Source: Rhizopus sp. PT2906
Lineage: Eukaryota; Mucoromycota; Mucoromycetes; Mucorales; Rhizopodaceae
Direction: 5' to 3'
DNA length: 64,000 nt
Assembly: GCA_025529335.1 (NCBI GenBank)
Contig: JAMYHX010000093.1
Span: forward strand, 46,815-110,814
The notes beneath the pieces were generated by a model. It saw only the letters and a program-made list of their open reading frames with translations, made no database searches and had not been told where the DNA came from. Positions 55,008-64,000 of this stretch are shown piece after piece (positions within the stretch are counted from its first letter, which is position 1; every line of letters starts with the position of its first letter). A program made the position numbers and the translations under genes.

Positions 55008-56377
55008 ATGAGTAGATCTAAACTTGCATTCAATTTTAAAAATACCTTTCCTACTTGTGCTGAATGGGCAAATGCGTTTAGATTCAAGACACTAAAAACA
55101 CTTCCTAGAGCTACTTTGAGTAGTTCAGAGACAGCCTGTGAGTGTGAATAATGTAAAGATAGTACAGCAAATATAACTGTTTTTTTTTTTATAAAGTAGA
55201 GTGTGCTAAAGCATTAAATATACAAAATCCTGAAAATAAAATAGCATTAGAATTATATCCAGGTAAAGTGGATGATTTAATACTTTATCTGGTTTGATGA
55301 CTTATATACATATAAAGGGCTCGGTTGCTGGACAAGGGCCTTGAAAGATATTGGATTTAAAAGAGTAATCTCTTTAGAACCTCAAAGTGTGTACTATCAA
55401 TGGTTACAGGTAAAGAAGGACAAAATATAGACAAGTAAAACTAAAATGAGTTTATAGGAGGAGGTATTTGGACCTTTGGAAGAAAAGGTATCTATATTCA
55501 AAATGGACGGATATGAGTGGGAGACTTATGGAGAACTCAAAAGACCAGATCACCTAGGAAACCTAGTGAACACAGATTGGTCACAAGGTAAATCATGACA
55601 ATAAGAAAGAGAGAATGGATATTGATATATGATGATAGTGCACCCTAACTTATTCTTTACTGGTATGTTACCAAGAGGCAGAAGAGGTGAACAATTACTA
55701 TCACAATTCGTATGCTGTGTACATAATAAAATGGCCATGCATTCCCTTGGTCGTATTCCAATGGCATTCTGGGTTCCTGATCTTTTATACCCCGTAAGTG
55801 CATTGACAGACGAATAGTATGACATCAACTAAATGTTATTAGAAACTCACGTCTGTCGCAGGTGAAAGGGCCCGATGCAAGATGAGCATTGTAGCTGAAG
55901 CTATTGGTGAAGTAAAGACGATATATGAAACCAAGCCTGGTGATGCATATCCTGACTCCGTAAGTTTTGAGTACAACAAAAACAGTGAATATCATTTTTA
56001 TTTACATATGCACATAGACTTCTTATTATCTTGTATCGATTGTGCCTTGGGAAAAGAGTAGAATAAATGCTGATTGGGATGTGTTTGAATATGTCTTGAA
56101 GCATTTATTTGTTCAGCCTAAAACAAAGCTTACAACTGCAATCAAGTAATGTCCCCTTTTTTTATTGGATATACACAAAAAAAAAAACTCATATGTATTT
56201 GGTAGAACATTAGGGCCTGGTGCAGAAATTCTCCTTGGTAGACTTCCATATAATCCAGATGTGTTTGTTAGAGATTTAACAATTGAGCAATTGGATCAAA
56301 TAGCCATCAAATTTGATCAATGGCCATTAAAGCCCAAAGTTTTATTTGAGGACGCAGATCCATTTTTATCTAAATAA
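55008..56377 (+). CDS. Mitochondrial transcription factor B / KsgA-DIM1-like methyltransferase, 329 aa
   Basis: Rossmann-fold protein of the rRNA adenine dimethyltransferase family. The mitochondrial members (Mtf1/TFB) melt promoters with mtRNA polymerase. Exons 55008-55137, 55197-55262, 55318-55409, 55458-55587, 55639-55793, 55843-55959, 56018-56145 and 56206-56377 (330 codons with stop). The SAM motif I region reads ALELYPGLGCWTRAL, diverged from the usual GxGxG. Motif II is VISLEPQSVYYQWL. The catalytic NLPY motif of true dimethylases is replaced near VHPNLFFTGMLPRG. The basic N-terminus (SRSKLAFNFKNTF) could target mitochondria. A transcription factor is therefore likelier than a methylase. 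It overlaps the convergent DNAJC21 gene by 8 bp. Confidence 0.82.
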
Positions 56378-57703
56378 AGTTTAGATCCTCTTCATATCCA
56401 AAGTTTGGTATCTTTTTCTTGTTCTTTTTCTTTTTCTTTTTATTGGGTATCGCGTCATTTTCTGCTGTAAGGTCAACTTCTTGTATTTGCTCTACCAAAT
56501 CATCAACTGGATCTGTTGTTCCAAACTCAAAGTTTGCTTCATCTGCAAGCATTTCTTCGCGTAGTCGTTCTAGATTGTCTAAATGCTTTTTACTCTTTTC
56601 ATGGCTCACAAATTGCTTTTCACTCTTGTAACTCCTGTCGCATACGACACAGAAAAAGTCCTGTTCTTCTTCATAGTATTCTTCTTCATCGATTTGCCCA
56701 TCTTCTTCCAACTCATCCACCTTGGCCCACTCAGGTTCCTCGTACTGATCTATCATCGCTTGCATTTCCTGCTTCTTACGCTGCTGTCTTGCCTTTAGTT
56801 CGGCAGCAGCAGCTTCCTTTCGCCTTTGCTCTTCTTCCACATAGGCTTTTACTCTTGGATCTCGTTTACGAATATATTGTGCTAAGCTCTACCAAAAAAA
56901 AATAGGGGGGTTAGATTCAAAGAGAATGATTTGAGATACATACCTTGACAACATCGTTATATTCTTTCTTTGCAGTGTCTCTAGCTTTTTTGTTTTCTTT
57001 CTCCATTGCTCGACGTACGATTCGGTTCGGTGCATCGGATAGCCTCCATTTGTCCATCCAAATGAATGACTTTACAGTTGAAAAGCTTAGCCAGGCATTA
57101 TAAAAGTCTCTGACATTCTCTATAAATGGTGTATCTGCATTTCCAAATGCTGGATAGGGTCTATATTTCGTATCATCCTCCATATTTAAATCGTTTCTGA
57201 ACGCTTCTTCTTCTTCTTTGGCTAACCGTTCAAACAAACTGCGATAGACGTTGTAAAAGCCCTTGAATAAACAGAGTGAGTTGATGGGGCTGTTTACTGA
57301 AATTGTGTAATTTTACTTACCTTTGGGTTATTATCATAACCTTTAAATTCAGATATACTGAAATAGCGCATAAGATCTTCAGCAGTTGTACCGGCACTAC
57401 TATCTTTTTGACTATTGGCATCTTCACCACGTAAAATAGAATCTCGATGACCATCATACCACGATCGTTCTTGTGGATCTGATAAAACTTCATATGCTTC
57501 TTGTATTAATGCAAATCGCTCCGTAGCTTCTTGTACTCGATCTCCATTTTTATCTACAAAAAGAAATTGATTGACTTGTTTATATGCACATTAGTCAACT
57601 TACCTGGATGCCAAATGAGTGCTTGTTGTCTATATGCTTTTTTAATGTCTAAAGAAGTAGCTTGACGATCAACGCCAAGTAAATCATAATAGCATATACG
57701 CAT
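56370..57703 (-). CDS. DNAJC21/JJJ1-type J-domain protein, 389 aa, four exons
   Basis: Cytosolic Hsp40 that, with Hsp70, recycles late 60S ribosome factors (Arx1/Alb1 release in yeast). Exons 57703-57604, 57553-57321, 57261-56944 and 56888-56370 (390 codons with stop). J-domain: CYYDLLGVDRQATSLDIKKA with the HPD tripeptide split by intron 1 (WHP/DKN). The family-specific block RDFYNAWLSFSTVKSFIW follows, then RLSDAPNRIVRRAMEKEN. A U1-type C2H2 finger is present (FFCVVCDRSYKSEKQFVSHE ... KKH). The C-terminus is Lys-rich (NKKKKKKNKKKIPNFGYEED). Yeast Jjj1 is longer (590 aa), with a second finger absent here. Confidence 0.94.
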
Positions 57704-57827
57704 TGCACCAAGGAAGAAAGGAAAGGAAAAAAAAAAAAAAAAAGAGAGAGCAATAGGTCTTACAGTCACAATATTCCCTTTTTGAGAGGTTATTCTTTGC
57801 CTTTTTTTCCCTTTTTCTTTATTCAGT

Positions 57828-60161
57828 ATGAAAAACATTCAGTGGCTATTGTTTGCCATAGGACTATTACCAACCACTACATTATGCCAAACATTCAACT
57901 ATGCAACCACATTTCCAAAAAATAAGCTTTATAGTCTGAAGCCAGATACAATAGGCCTCGATAAGATTGACGGCACGATTGCCGCATTTGGAGATTTTAA
58001 CGGTGATAAATTGTAATTGTGGGCATAGAATGATGTTTACATGACATTAACAGTTATATTATAGTACAGACTTGTTTATCCTAAGTGCAGACCAGACCTC
58101 AGTTGCAGTTTACTTATGGGATCACTGTAAGCATACAAAAGAGAAAGGGCTCTTTTTCTGATTCTGTTTGATAGCAAGCTTCACATTTCGACCGTTATCT
58201 AATAACAAACTGATTCAACCAGGATTTATTATTACAAACGTAGTACCAGGAGACTACAACTATGATGGTCATTTAGACGTTTTACTTATGGGCGAAGAGA
58301 GTCCCGAAAAATCCAATGAAATTAAAATGCAGATATATCTTGGCAATGGCAATGATACCTTTGGTAAATGTGATATCAGCATAAAATAGCAATAGTAACT
58401 AAAACTTCAAAAAGAAGAAGAAAATATCAAGCTTCCTTCAGCTCAACATGCCCTGCCTATCGTATTAGATATTAATGGAGACATGAAGACAGATATCTTG
58501 GGTTATGCAAAATCAACAAATGAACTAAGTACATGGATCAACACTGGAAATACAAGCTCTTTATTTAATCTGTATGTTTGAGACTTTATTGATATGTATG
58601 ATACTTATATCATATTAGAACATCAGCCAATGGCATCTTTCAAAAGGAATCTATTGATAAATGCACTTGGGCAAACCCACATTCGAACGCTTTTGTCGAT
58701 TTAGATGGTGATTGTCTTGCAGGTATATACAAGTTGAGTAAAGGAGTGAAGGGTCCTTTTCTTAATATTGCTCTAGATTTGGTGTTTGTGTGTGCTAAAT
58801 CAAGTAAATCGCAGTCAATACAGATCCATGTCAATTCAAGACAAGATGGTTTCAAGTTGGCACAAGAGTTAGATTTACCATCAGGAACGGGTCCTTTGAG
58901 CTTTGCAGATATAGATGGGGATGGATCTATTGATATCGTATTCCCTGTCTGTGAAGGCTCCAAATGCAGTATTCATATCGTTTATAATCAGCAGATGGGA
59001 TTATGTACGAAAAATAAGGAAGGAACTGGATGCAGAAAGGCAAATGCACTGTGTATTGCCGATTCCAACTTTAAGTTTGATTTCACAAAACCTAATACGG
59101 AGGTACACTCGAGTATAGTCGTGTTTATTAAGTAGTAACCTTTAAATAGAATTATGTTGTATATGATATTAATGAATATCTGAATCCCAAGGAAATCATT
59201 TTCACTCTGGATAATCATTTTAGAGGCAAATTACCTGTACCTGTTCATACGGGAGACTACAACATGGATGGATATCCTGATCTACTCGTAACCACTAGTC
59301 AACGTGTCATCCTACTCCAATCAATTCTTTGTAACTCAAAAATGTGTACAGATAAAGCAACAAAGCTAGGAAGAAGAACATTTTCAGTTGTCAGAGCTGG
59401 ATCAGATGCTTTAGAAAAAGTAGCTCATCCCAGACAAGCAGCATTTTTTGATATTGATGAAGATGTAAGTGGAACAAGGCTATAGTAGATTGTTATGCTC
59501 ATCGGAATGGATTAGGGATCACTGGACATACTCGTCCTTCAGTCAACATCCTCATCTGATGCGGGCCGTATACCCAACTTTATTATCAACAATTACTTTA
59601 ATGATGCTTTTTTCTTGAAAGGATTAGGTAGGTAAACGCTTTTGATTACATGTTTGCTTATTTTTATTAGTGTCAAACGGAGTGTCTAATCAAAAGGCAT
59701 ACGGTGTAAGCTATCCAGGCGCATCACTGAAATTCACAGTGTTGGATACATCTGGAGTCAAGAGATCACATCAAATCACGCAACTGTCTCAATCTGCTTA
59801 TCTTCCTCTCTTGACACCTTACTGTCTATTTGGTTTAGGAAGAACAAATAATTATGTCGAGGAAATGTTTGCAGGAGTTACAAGACATCAAGAGAAAAAC
59901 TATTACTTTTATGAAGGCGTGATACCCAATTCACAGTTGGTCATCTTGCCTTATCAACCTGATGATGTACAGGATAGTTCGTCATGGAAAGTTGAATTAT
60001 ATATTAAACCCGGTGATTATATACCTTGGGTGCTAGGTGTATTAACAACAGCAGCTGTCATCTTGGGAATTGTGGTGGCAGCACTTCGCATCATGGAAAA
60101 ACGAGAAGATGAGATGGAAAGACAAAAGGCTTTACATATTATTAACTTTGATGCATTGTAA
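57828..60161 (+). CDS. FG-GAP repeat type I membrane protein (ITFG1/TIP-like), 646 aa, nine exons
   Basis: Exons 57828-58012, 58065-58126, 58175-58363, 58415-58571, 58619-58722, 58777-59102, 59150-59464, 59516-59627 and 59671-60161 (647 codons with stop). A signal peptide (MKNIQWLLFAIGLLPTTTLC) leads. The beta-propeller carries Asp-rich calcium-loop motifs: FGDFNGDKFTDLF, PGDYNYDGHLDVLL, DINGDMKTDI, DLDGDCLADLV, DIDGDGSIDIV, GDYNMDGYPDLLV and DIDEDGSLDILV. One membrane helix (WVLGVLTTAAVILGIVVAAL) and a short basic tail end the protein. In animals the homologue is linked to ATPase chaperones RUVBL1/2 and T-cell effects; the fungal role is unknown. It shares a 124-bp divergent promoter with DNAJC21. 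Confidence 0.93.
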
Positions 60162-60189
60162 AAATATCTAAAAAAGTAGTGAATAAAAC

Positions 60190-60480
60190 ATAATGTATTA
60201 TTCATTTTATACTTACCGAGTCGTTAAGGAATGCATTGCCGTTATGGACAGCGCATTAACTTCAGGGAGCACCATTAGTCTTTTGAAGGACTTTCATTGC
60301 CGTGTATGATTTGTAAACAAAGATACCATATATATTTAATACACTATTCACATCACGATTCCAAACCGTACCACAAGCTTCACACTTGAGGACAGAGTGT
60401 ACTCTTCGCATTGATCCAGGTTGAGCAGGAAAAGTACGATTTTAAAATCCGCCATTCATTTTTACGAAGATCAATTTAGG
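60190..60480 (-). pseudogene. Relic 3' part of a RuvC (Fanzor/TnpB-like) element
   Basis: On the minus strand 60420-60262 encodes PGSMRRVHSVLKCEACGTV, then WNRDVNSVLNIYGIFVYKS and a TGA stop after NGAP. KCEAC is half of a zinc ribbon, and WNRDVNSVLNI is the RuvC-III signature of TnpB/Fanzor proteins. Upstream frames are broken (TAA within GGF-stop-NRTF). Downstream noncoding sequence to about 60190 matches the plus strand near the window start, including CTCGGTAAGTATAAAATGAA, so the element's 3' end lies close to 60190-60180. That is only ~20 bp after the ITFG1 stop codon. Confidence 0.72.
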
Positions 60481-60541
60481 CCAAAAACAAGCTTTTAAGT
60501 GTGTCCTTTTGACAATCATGGTACAGTGCGGCTGGTAAATT

Positions 60542-60714
60542 TTGTCACTTTGTGAAAAATAAATGTCGTTGAGCCAAAAACAAATGGCAATTATTGAAAT
60601 TTAGTTGTCAGTTTGGGCAAAAATAATTGTCGCATTTAAAAAATCATATCGTCCATAACCAAAAACCACAATGTCCACTAAGGCAGATATGGTTGTCAAA
60701 TTGAAAAAACACAC
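60542..60714. repeat. Degenerate tandem array of a ~22-bp unit (eight units)
   Basis: A (T/A)TGTC-like box begins at 60542, 60563, 60584, 60605, 60627, 60649, 60671 and 60693, with spacing 21,21,21,22,22,22,22. Units resemble TTGTCAGTTTGGGCAAAAAT. The unit aligns with that of the 50.9-51.6 kb element (TTGCCGCTTTGGTCGAAA on the right arm): 19 of 26 bases match over the best stretch. It is therefore probably a diverged relative without the inverted partner. It lies between a RuvC-element relic and the 3' end of the repeat-containing gene. Confidence 0.75.
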
Positions 60715-60743
60715 ACGAACGTTGCAGCTTTTATTAAAAAAGT

Positions 60744-62680
60744 TTATAACTCGGCTGAATCAATAATAGATTGGCGCCAAGAAAGCACAGCTGGCAGGAG
60801 GGCAGCAAACGATTTGAGACTTCTGGGGTTTTGAGGCATGGGTAATTCTAAATGTCTTTTTCTTACATAGAATTGATTGTGGACTGTCAAGCTTTCAAAG
60901 AAAATAGTGTTATCTATTTATTGCGATTTTAGTTCATACATTTGGGTTTTATTAGCATAGTATTTTACTTACTGAAATAAAGAACCGGAAACAAACGTTT
61001 TTTTTTAACATCTTTTTTTAAACTTTTAATTGCATTTTTGTAAATTTTAATACAATCGCTTTCCAATTTTGTTTTTGTGTGTGTGTTAGAGCCTCCTGCA
61101 AACTCTATAATAAGGACCATTGACTTGTTTTTTCTCGCAATTGCTAATCCATCAATCTTGGTGTTGTCTAAATCCGAATGAAGAACTTCAGTCCTAAGTG
61201 ATAATATGAGTCAGATAGCAAATGCAGGAAAAAACTGATAATTACCATTTAAATTCGATTATGTCTTGGAATTGTAAAAAAAGGGAATTAATTATTGGAA
61301 ACGAAGTCCAAGTAGCAGCGGTGCGTTCTCTCAAGGTTTGAGAGATAGGATTCATTGGACTTTCACATAATTTTAAGCTAGAAGAATGGATAATCAAAAC
61401 GAATTAGTATTAAATATAAAAGATGAGCAACTCTATAATAAAACTTACAAATGAAATACGTTGTCATGAATGAATTCGTAATCATTGTGAAGGTAAGGGT
61501 CAAAGACATTGTTGTTGGAAAACTCTATATAATCCATAAGCAATTTTCTGATTGCGGAAAGAGCGGGTGCACAGTCAGCTATCCTTTCTAAGAGATTTTT
61601 ACATTCCTTGGTAAGGGGATAAACCTTGAGGGCGCAATCATTCTTAATTTTATCGTAAGTGTCTTTGTTGAGGGTTTGCTCCAGCACATTTACAGTCATA
61701 GTATCATTTAAATCTATAACATGCATACTCAACAAACTATAAAAAACTTAGTTAGCAATGTCTACAGAAATACAACTAGGGCAAACTTACCCATTTTCAA
61801 GATCATCACTATACTCAAGAAAACTTTGCAAGTCATCTGGGCTGTTTAAAGAGGTTGCTAATGGAGAGCTTGATGCAGTTGGTAAAGAGTCTGATGCAGT
61901 TGGTAAAGAGTCTGATGCTGTTGGTAAAGAGTCTGATGCAGTTGGTAAAGAGTCTGATGCTGTTGGTAAAGAGTCTGATGCAGTTGGTAAAGAGTCTGAT
62001 GCTATTGGTAAAGAGTCTGATGCAGTTGGTAAAGAGTCTGATGCTGTTGGTAAAGAGTCTGATGCTATTGGTAAAGAGTCTGATGCTGTTGGTAAAGAGT
62101 CTGATGCTGTTGGTAAAGAGTCTGATGCTATTGGTAAAGAGTCTGATGCTGTTGGTGGGGGGTTTGAAGTTGCTGTTTGGCCAAATGTCTAGTTGATAAA
62201 TGGAAAAAGTATTATTGATACAGACGAAACATATGCTTCTCAGTTTATCAAGCTTACACTTTTAGCATTGTCTGCAATATAACTCCATGCGACTTCAGAT
62301 AAAGATAAAACGGTATTTGCAGCATGATCACTTAATTTTTGTTTTAGATTTTGAGCAGCCTTTTGAGTCCAATATTTTTTGTATTCTGAAGCAAAGTCAG
62401 AATTCTCTTTTTCTCGTTCCTATAAATACCGGTGTGAATTACATTACTTCGAATTTTAAAATGACTTGCAACAACTAACATTAAACAAATGTTTTTGTCT
62501 TTTCGCAATCTTTTGTTGTTTTTGGGTACCGTTTTTGATTATTCTTTCAAGTATGATTGAGTATGTTAAGTTGGTCTTCGGCTTGTTTTTGTCTTTAGCT
62601 TTTGCAAAGCTGAAATAATCTAGAGACGGATTCCTTTCAAGCTCCTGGATAGCTGCAGAGTTCAACGATTTCTTTACCAT
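60744..62680 (-). CDS. Intact seven-exon accessory gene with PTASDSL repeats and possible PD-(D/E)XK-like core, 523 aa
   Basis: Not recognised with certainty. Exons 62680-62480, 62419-62258, 62188-61791, 61736-61449, 61377-61246, 61193-60973 and 60913-60744 join in frame (524 codons with stop), with good GT...AG introns. Residues ~1-120 are basic and helical (DYFSFAKAKDKNKPKTNL, YKKYWTQKAAQNLKQKL). Then come 13 near-perfect 7-residue repeats PTASDSL. A helical part follows (DCAPALSAIRKLLMDYIEF). The C-terminal module TEVLHSDLDNTKIDGLAIAR ... MVLIIEFAGGSN ... TKTKLESDCIKIYKNAI has the D-x-K-x-D-G / E-F spacing of restriction-like nucleases. It ends LPAVLSWRQSIIDSAEL. Intactness beside dead elements suggests selection or recent arrival. 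Large lineage-specific families of this style are a Mucoromycota feature as I recall; homology was not tested. Confidence 0.72.
61878..62150. repeat. 21-bp coding minisatellite, 13 units
   Basis: Thirteen copies of a 21-bp unit (plus strand GTTGGTAAAGAGTCTGATGC plus one base). Units differ mainly at the GCA/GCT codon and GTT/ATT. On the coding (minus) strand each unit is P-(T/I)-A-S-D-S-L, in frame with flanking exons. It is not a CRISPR array: units are contiguous without spacers. Confidence 0.93.
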
Positions 62681-62972
62681 CTTCAATTACAAGAGCAAGG
62701 CGTACTTAATGCAAAATTATAAAACCAAATAAAAAAACTCGCAGACACGCTAGATGATATAGTTGTGTAAGAGGCTGAAATCACCATCGCTGTCACATTG
62801 CATGATTTTTGAAAAATTACAAAACTGATTTGGGACACTAATAAAATTGTGCTTGAAAACAGAAGAGTTTTGCTTTATTTGAAAAAGTTTTACTTGGACA
62901 AATTTTATTTCAAAAGATTTTTATTTGAAAAGGGGTTTTCTTACCTTAAGCAATCATTTTCGTGCTTATGAA
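62681..62972. other. Short intergenic spacer
   Basis: AT-rich promoter space between two minus-strand accessory genes, with TTTTATTTGAAAA-like repeats near 62870-62935. No gene is seen. Confidence 0.5.
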
Positions 62973-63780
62973 CTATTCATCATCGTCTAATTCTACATGA
63001 ATAAGTTTGTAATTGCTATGAGCTGTAATTGTCAGTATTCTTTCTAAAATAACATAATCAAAAGAACAATCATCACCCTCAGAAATAGCGCTGATATCTT
63101 CTTGAATGAGATGAAGGGCAATATTGGGAACCATTGTATAGCGCAAAAGATTGACATGGTTTGCCATAGTTGAAGCGTTTTCTGCCCAAGGAGTTTTTGC
63201 CAACTTCTTCATGTCTAGTTTGCGAACACCAACGTTGAAGATAGCTTCAGCTCCATCATCTCCATAATAACCAGGCTAGAGATCAATAAACAGTTATTAG
63301 TAAACTTTAAGTCATCATTAGTTAATATTGGCCTAACTTACAATATAAAGCCCAGCGCAACTGGATGCAAATACCATTTGAGCAAAGATGGTTTGATAAC
63401 CCATTTCTTCTAAGTCGTCGAAAACACGTTGAGCAGTGCCTTTGAACTTACCATGCCTAGAATTTATCATACCTTGGAAATCTTCAGATTCAATAATAAC
63501 AATTTCTCTAGATGTAAAAGTAACTAACTTTTGTATTTCTCGGTAATCATGACGATAAACTTGGGCAAGCATTGCTTCTTAAATTAATATCGAATTCGAA
63601 CAAGACATGGAAGCGGCAGAATTGTTGATCTAATTCAGCTTCTAACTCTCTAAGCTTTTTCTTCGCTTGCTTATCCTTCTGCAACAGACGTTTTTTGTCA
63701 ATGTTTCCACTTCATTCATATAATTAGGTACAAAGCGATGAGCCATGGTTTCTTCAATGTTAAAAGTTTGTTGTGACATT
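62973..63780 (-). pseudogene. Unknown accessory gene, 5' half frameshifted, 3' half intact and spliced
   Basis: The 3' half is clean: exon 63572-63342 (from MLAQVYRHDYREIQKLVTFT through FAQMVFASSCAGLYI), a good 66-bp intron (63341-63276, GTAAGT...CTCTAG), then exon 63275-62973 (PGYYGDDGAEAIFNVGVRKL ... LIHVELDDDE, stop). Upstream coding-like sequence continues in other frames: MSQQTFNIEETMAHRFVPNY (start 63780), then DKQAKKKLRELEAELDQQF and FHVLFEFDINLRS. Two one-base shifts are needed, near 63688-63695 (A-run) and 63570-63580. Either the gene is freshly broken, or a shorter 177-aa protein is made from 63572. The family is not recognised. Confidence 0.5.
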
Positions 63781-64000
63781 TTATTGAGTGCATTATGAGA
63801 AATAAAACATGTGTGATACAATTGTTAGGACAGGGTTGTATATTCAGGTCATACACGAGATGTGGCAGCGAAAAGTTGGTTCCATTTAGATACTGTATTT
63901 TTATTAATTATTGACATTAAGTCTATAAAATGTTGTCATAAAATAAAAAAAATTATTTGCGTAAAAAGACGACAAAGAAAAATATGTTTGAATAAAACGA
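63781..64000. other. Window edge, no gene seen
   Basis: AT-rich upstream region of the preceding accessory gene; nothing further is supported before the edge. Confidence 0.4.

Noticed and set aside
61878..62150. CRISPR array
   Set aside because: Units are directly adjacent with no unique spacers, the genome is eukaryotic, and the repeat is in frame in a gene.
61758..62192. Plus-strand frame with VGKESDA repeats
   Set aside because: Any 21-bp repeat can be open on both strands. Only the minus strand joins in phase with flanking spliced exons.
1..64000. tRNA or rRNA genes
   Set aside because: I scanned for tRNA B-box-like GGTTCGAATCC strings and for rRNA-like conserved cores and saw none; a tRNAscan run would settle this.

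Overview
The window looks like nuclear DNA of an early-diverging fungus, most likely Mucoromycota (Mucorales-like). This is inferred from AT-rich intergenic DNA, dense short introns (about 45-75 bp, GT...AG, often with a CTAAC/CTGAC-like branch site), closely packed genes that often end tail to tail, a DDRGK1 (UFM1-pathway) gene that most Dikarya lack, and several relics of RuvC-type (Fanzor/TnpB-like) elements. I rebuilt exon structures by hand from splice sites and frame continuity. For most genes the summed exon lengths are divisible by three, which supports the models.

Layout. 1-0.3 kb: transposon relic. 0.4-10.6 kb: unknown protein, ARL8 GTPase, G-patch/C2H2 protein, 3-oxoacyl-ACP reductase and a P4-ATPase flippase. 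10.8-24.9 kb: protoglobin-like protein, crystallin-like secreted protein, thymine-DNA glycosylase, REX3-type exonuclease, RNA polymerase III subunit RPC3, a low-complexity protein, GDSL phospholipase B, ANKRD54-like protein, DDRGK1, a small membrane protein and NC2-alpha. 25-38.5 kb: cytochrome b561, a RuvC-element relic, BAG co-chaperone, IRC3-type mitochondrial helicase, unknown protein, F-BAR/RhoGAP protein, endosulfine, SPRY protein and a single-pass membrane protein. 38.5-44.7 kb: gene-poor, with one candidate Cys-rich microprotein. 44.7-49.6 kb: LEU1 (two general-control-type upstream sites) and an unusual C2/coiled-coil/chitin-binding protein. 49.6-54.7 kb: accessory island with an inverted-repeat element whose arms are built of about 22-bp units, a dead MULE transposase and a dead Fanzor-like gene. 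55-60.2 kb: mitochondrial transcription factor B, DNAJC21/JJJ1 and an ITFG1-like FG-GAP protein. 60.2-64 kb: second accessory island with another RuvC-element relic, a second array of the same kind of 22-bp unit, an intact seven-exon gene with PTASDSL repeats and a possible PD-(D/E)XK-like nuclease core, and a frameshifted unknown gene.

The housekeeping genes do not form one pathway. Recurring themes are mitochondrial function (FabG-type reductase, IRC3, mtTFB), nucleic-acid maintenance (TDG, REX3, RPC3, NC2) and membrane traffic (ARL8, flippase, RhoGAP). The most novel material is the pair of helically phased 22-bp arrays at 50.9-51.6 kb and 60.54-60.71 kb, and the neighbouring repeat-containing gene at 60.7-62.7 kb.
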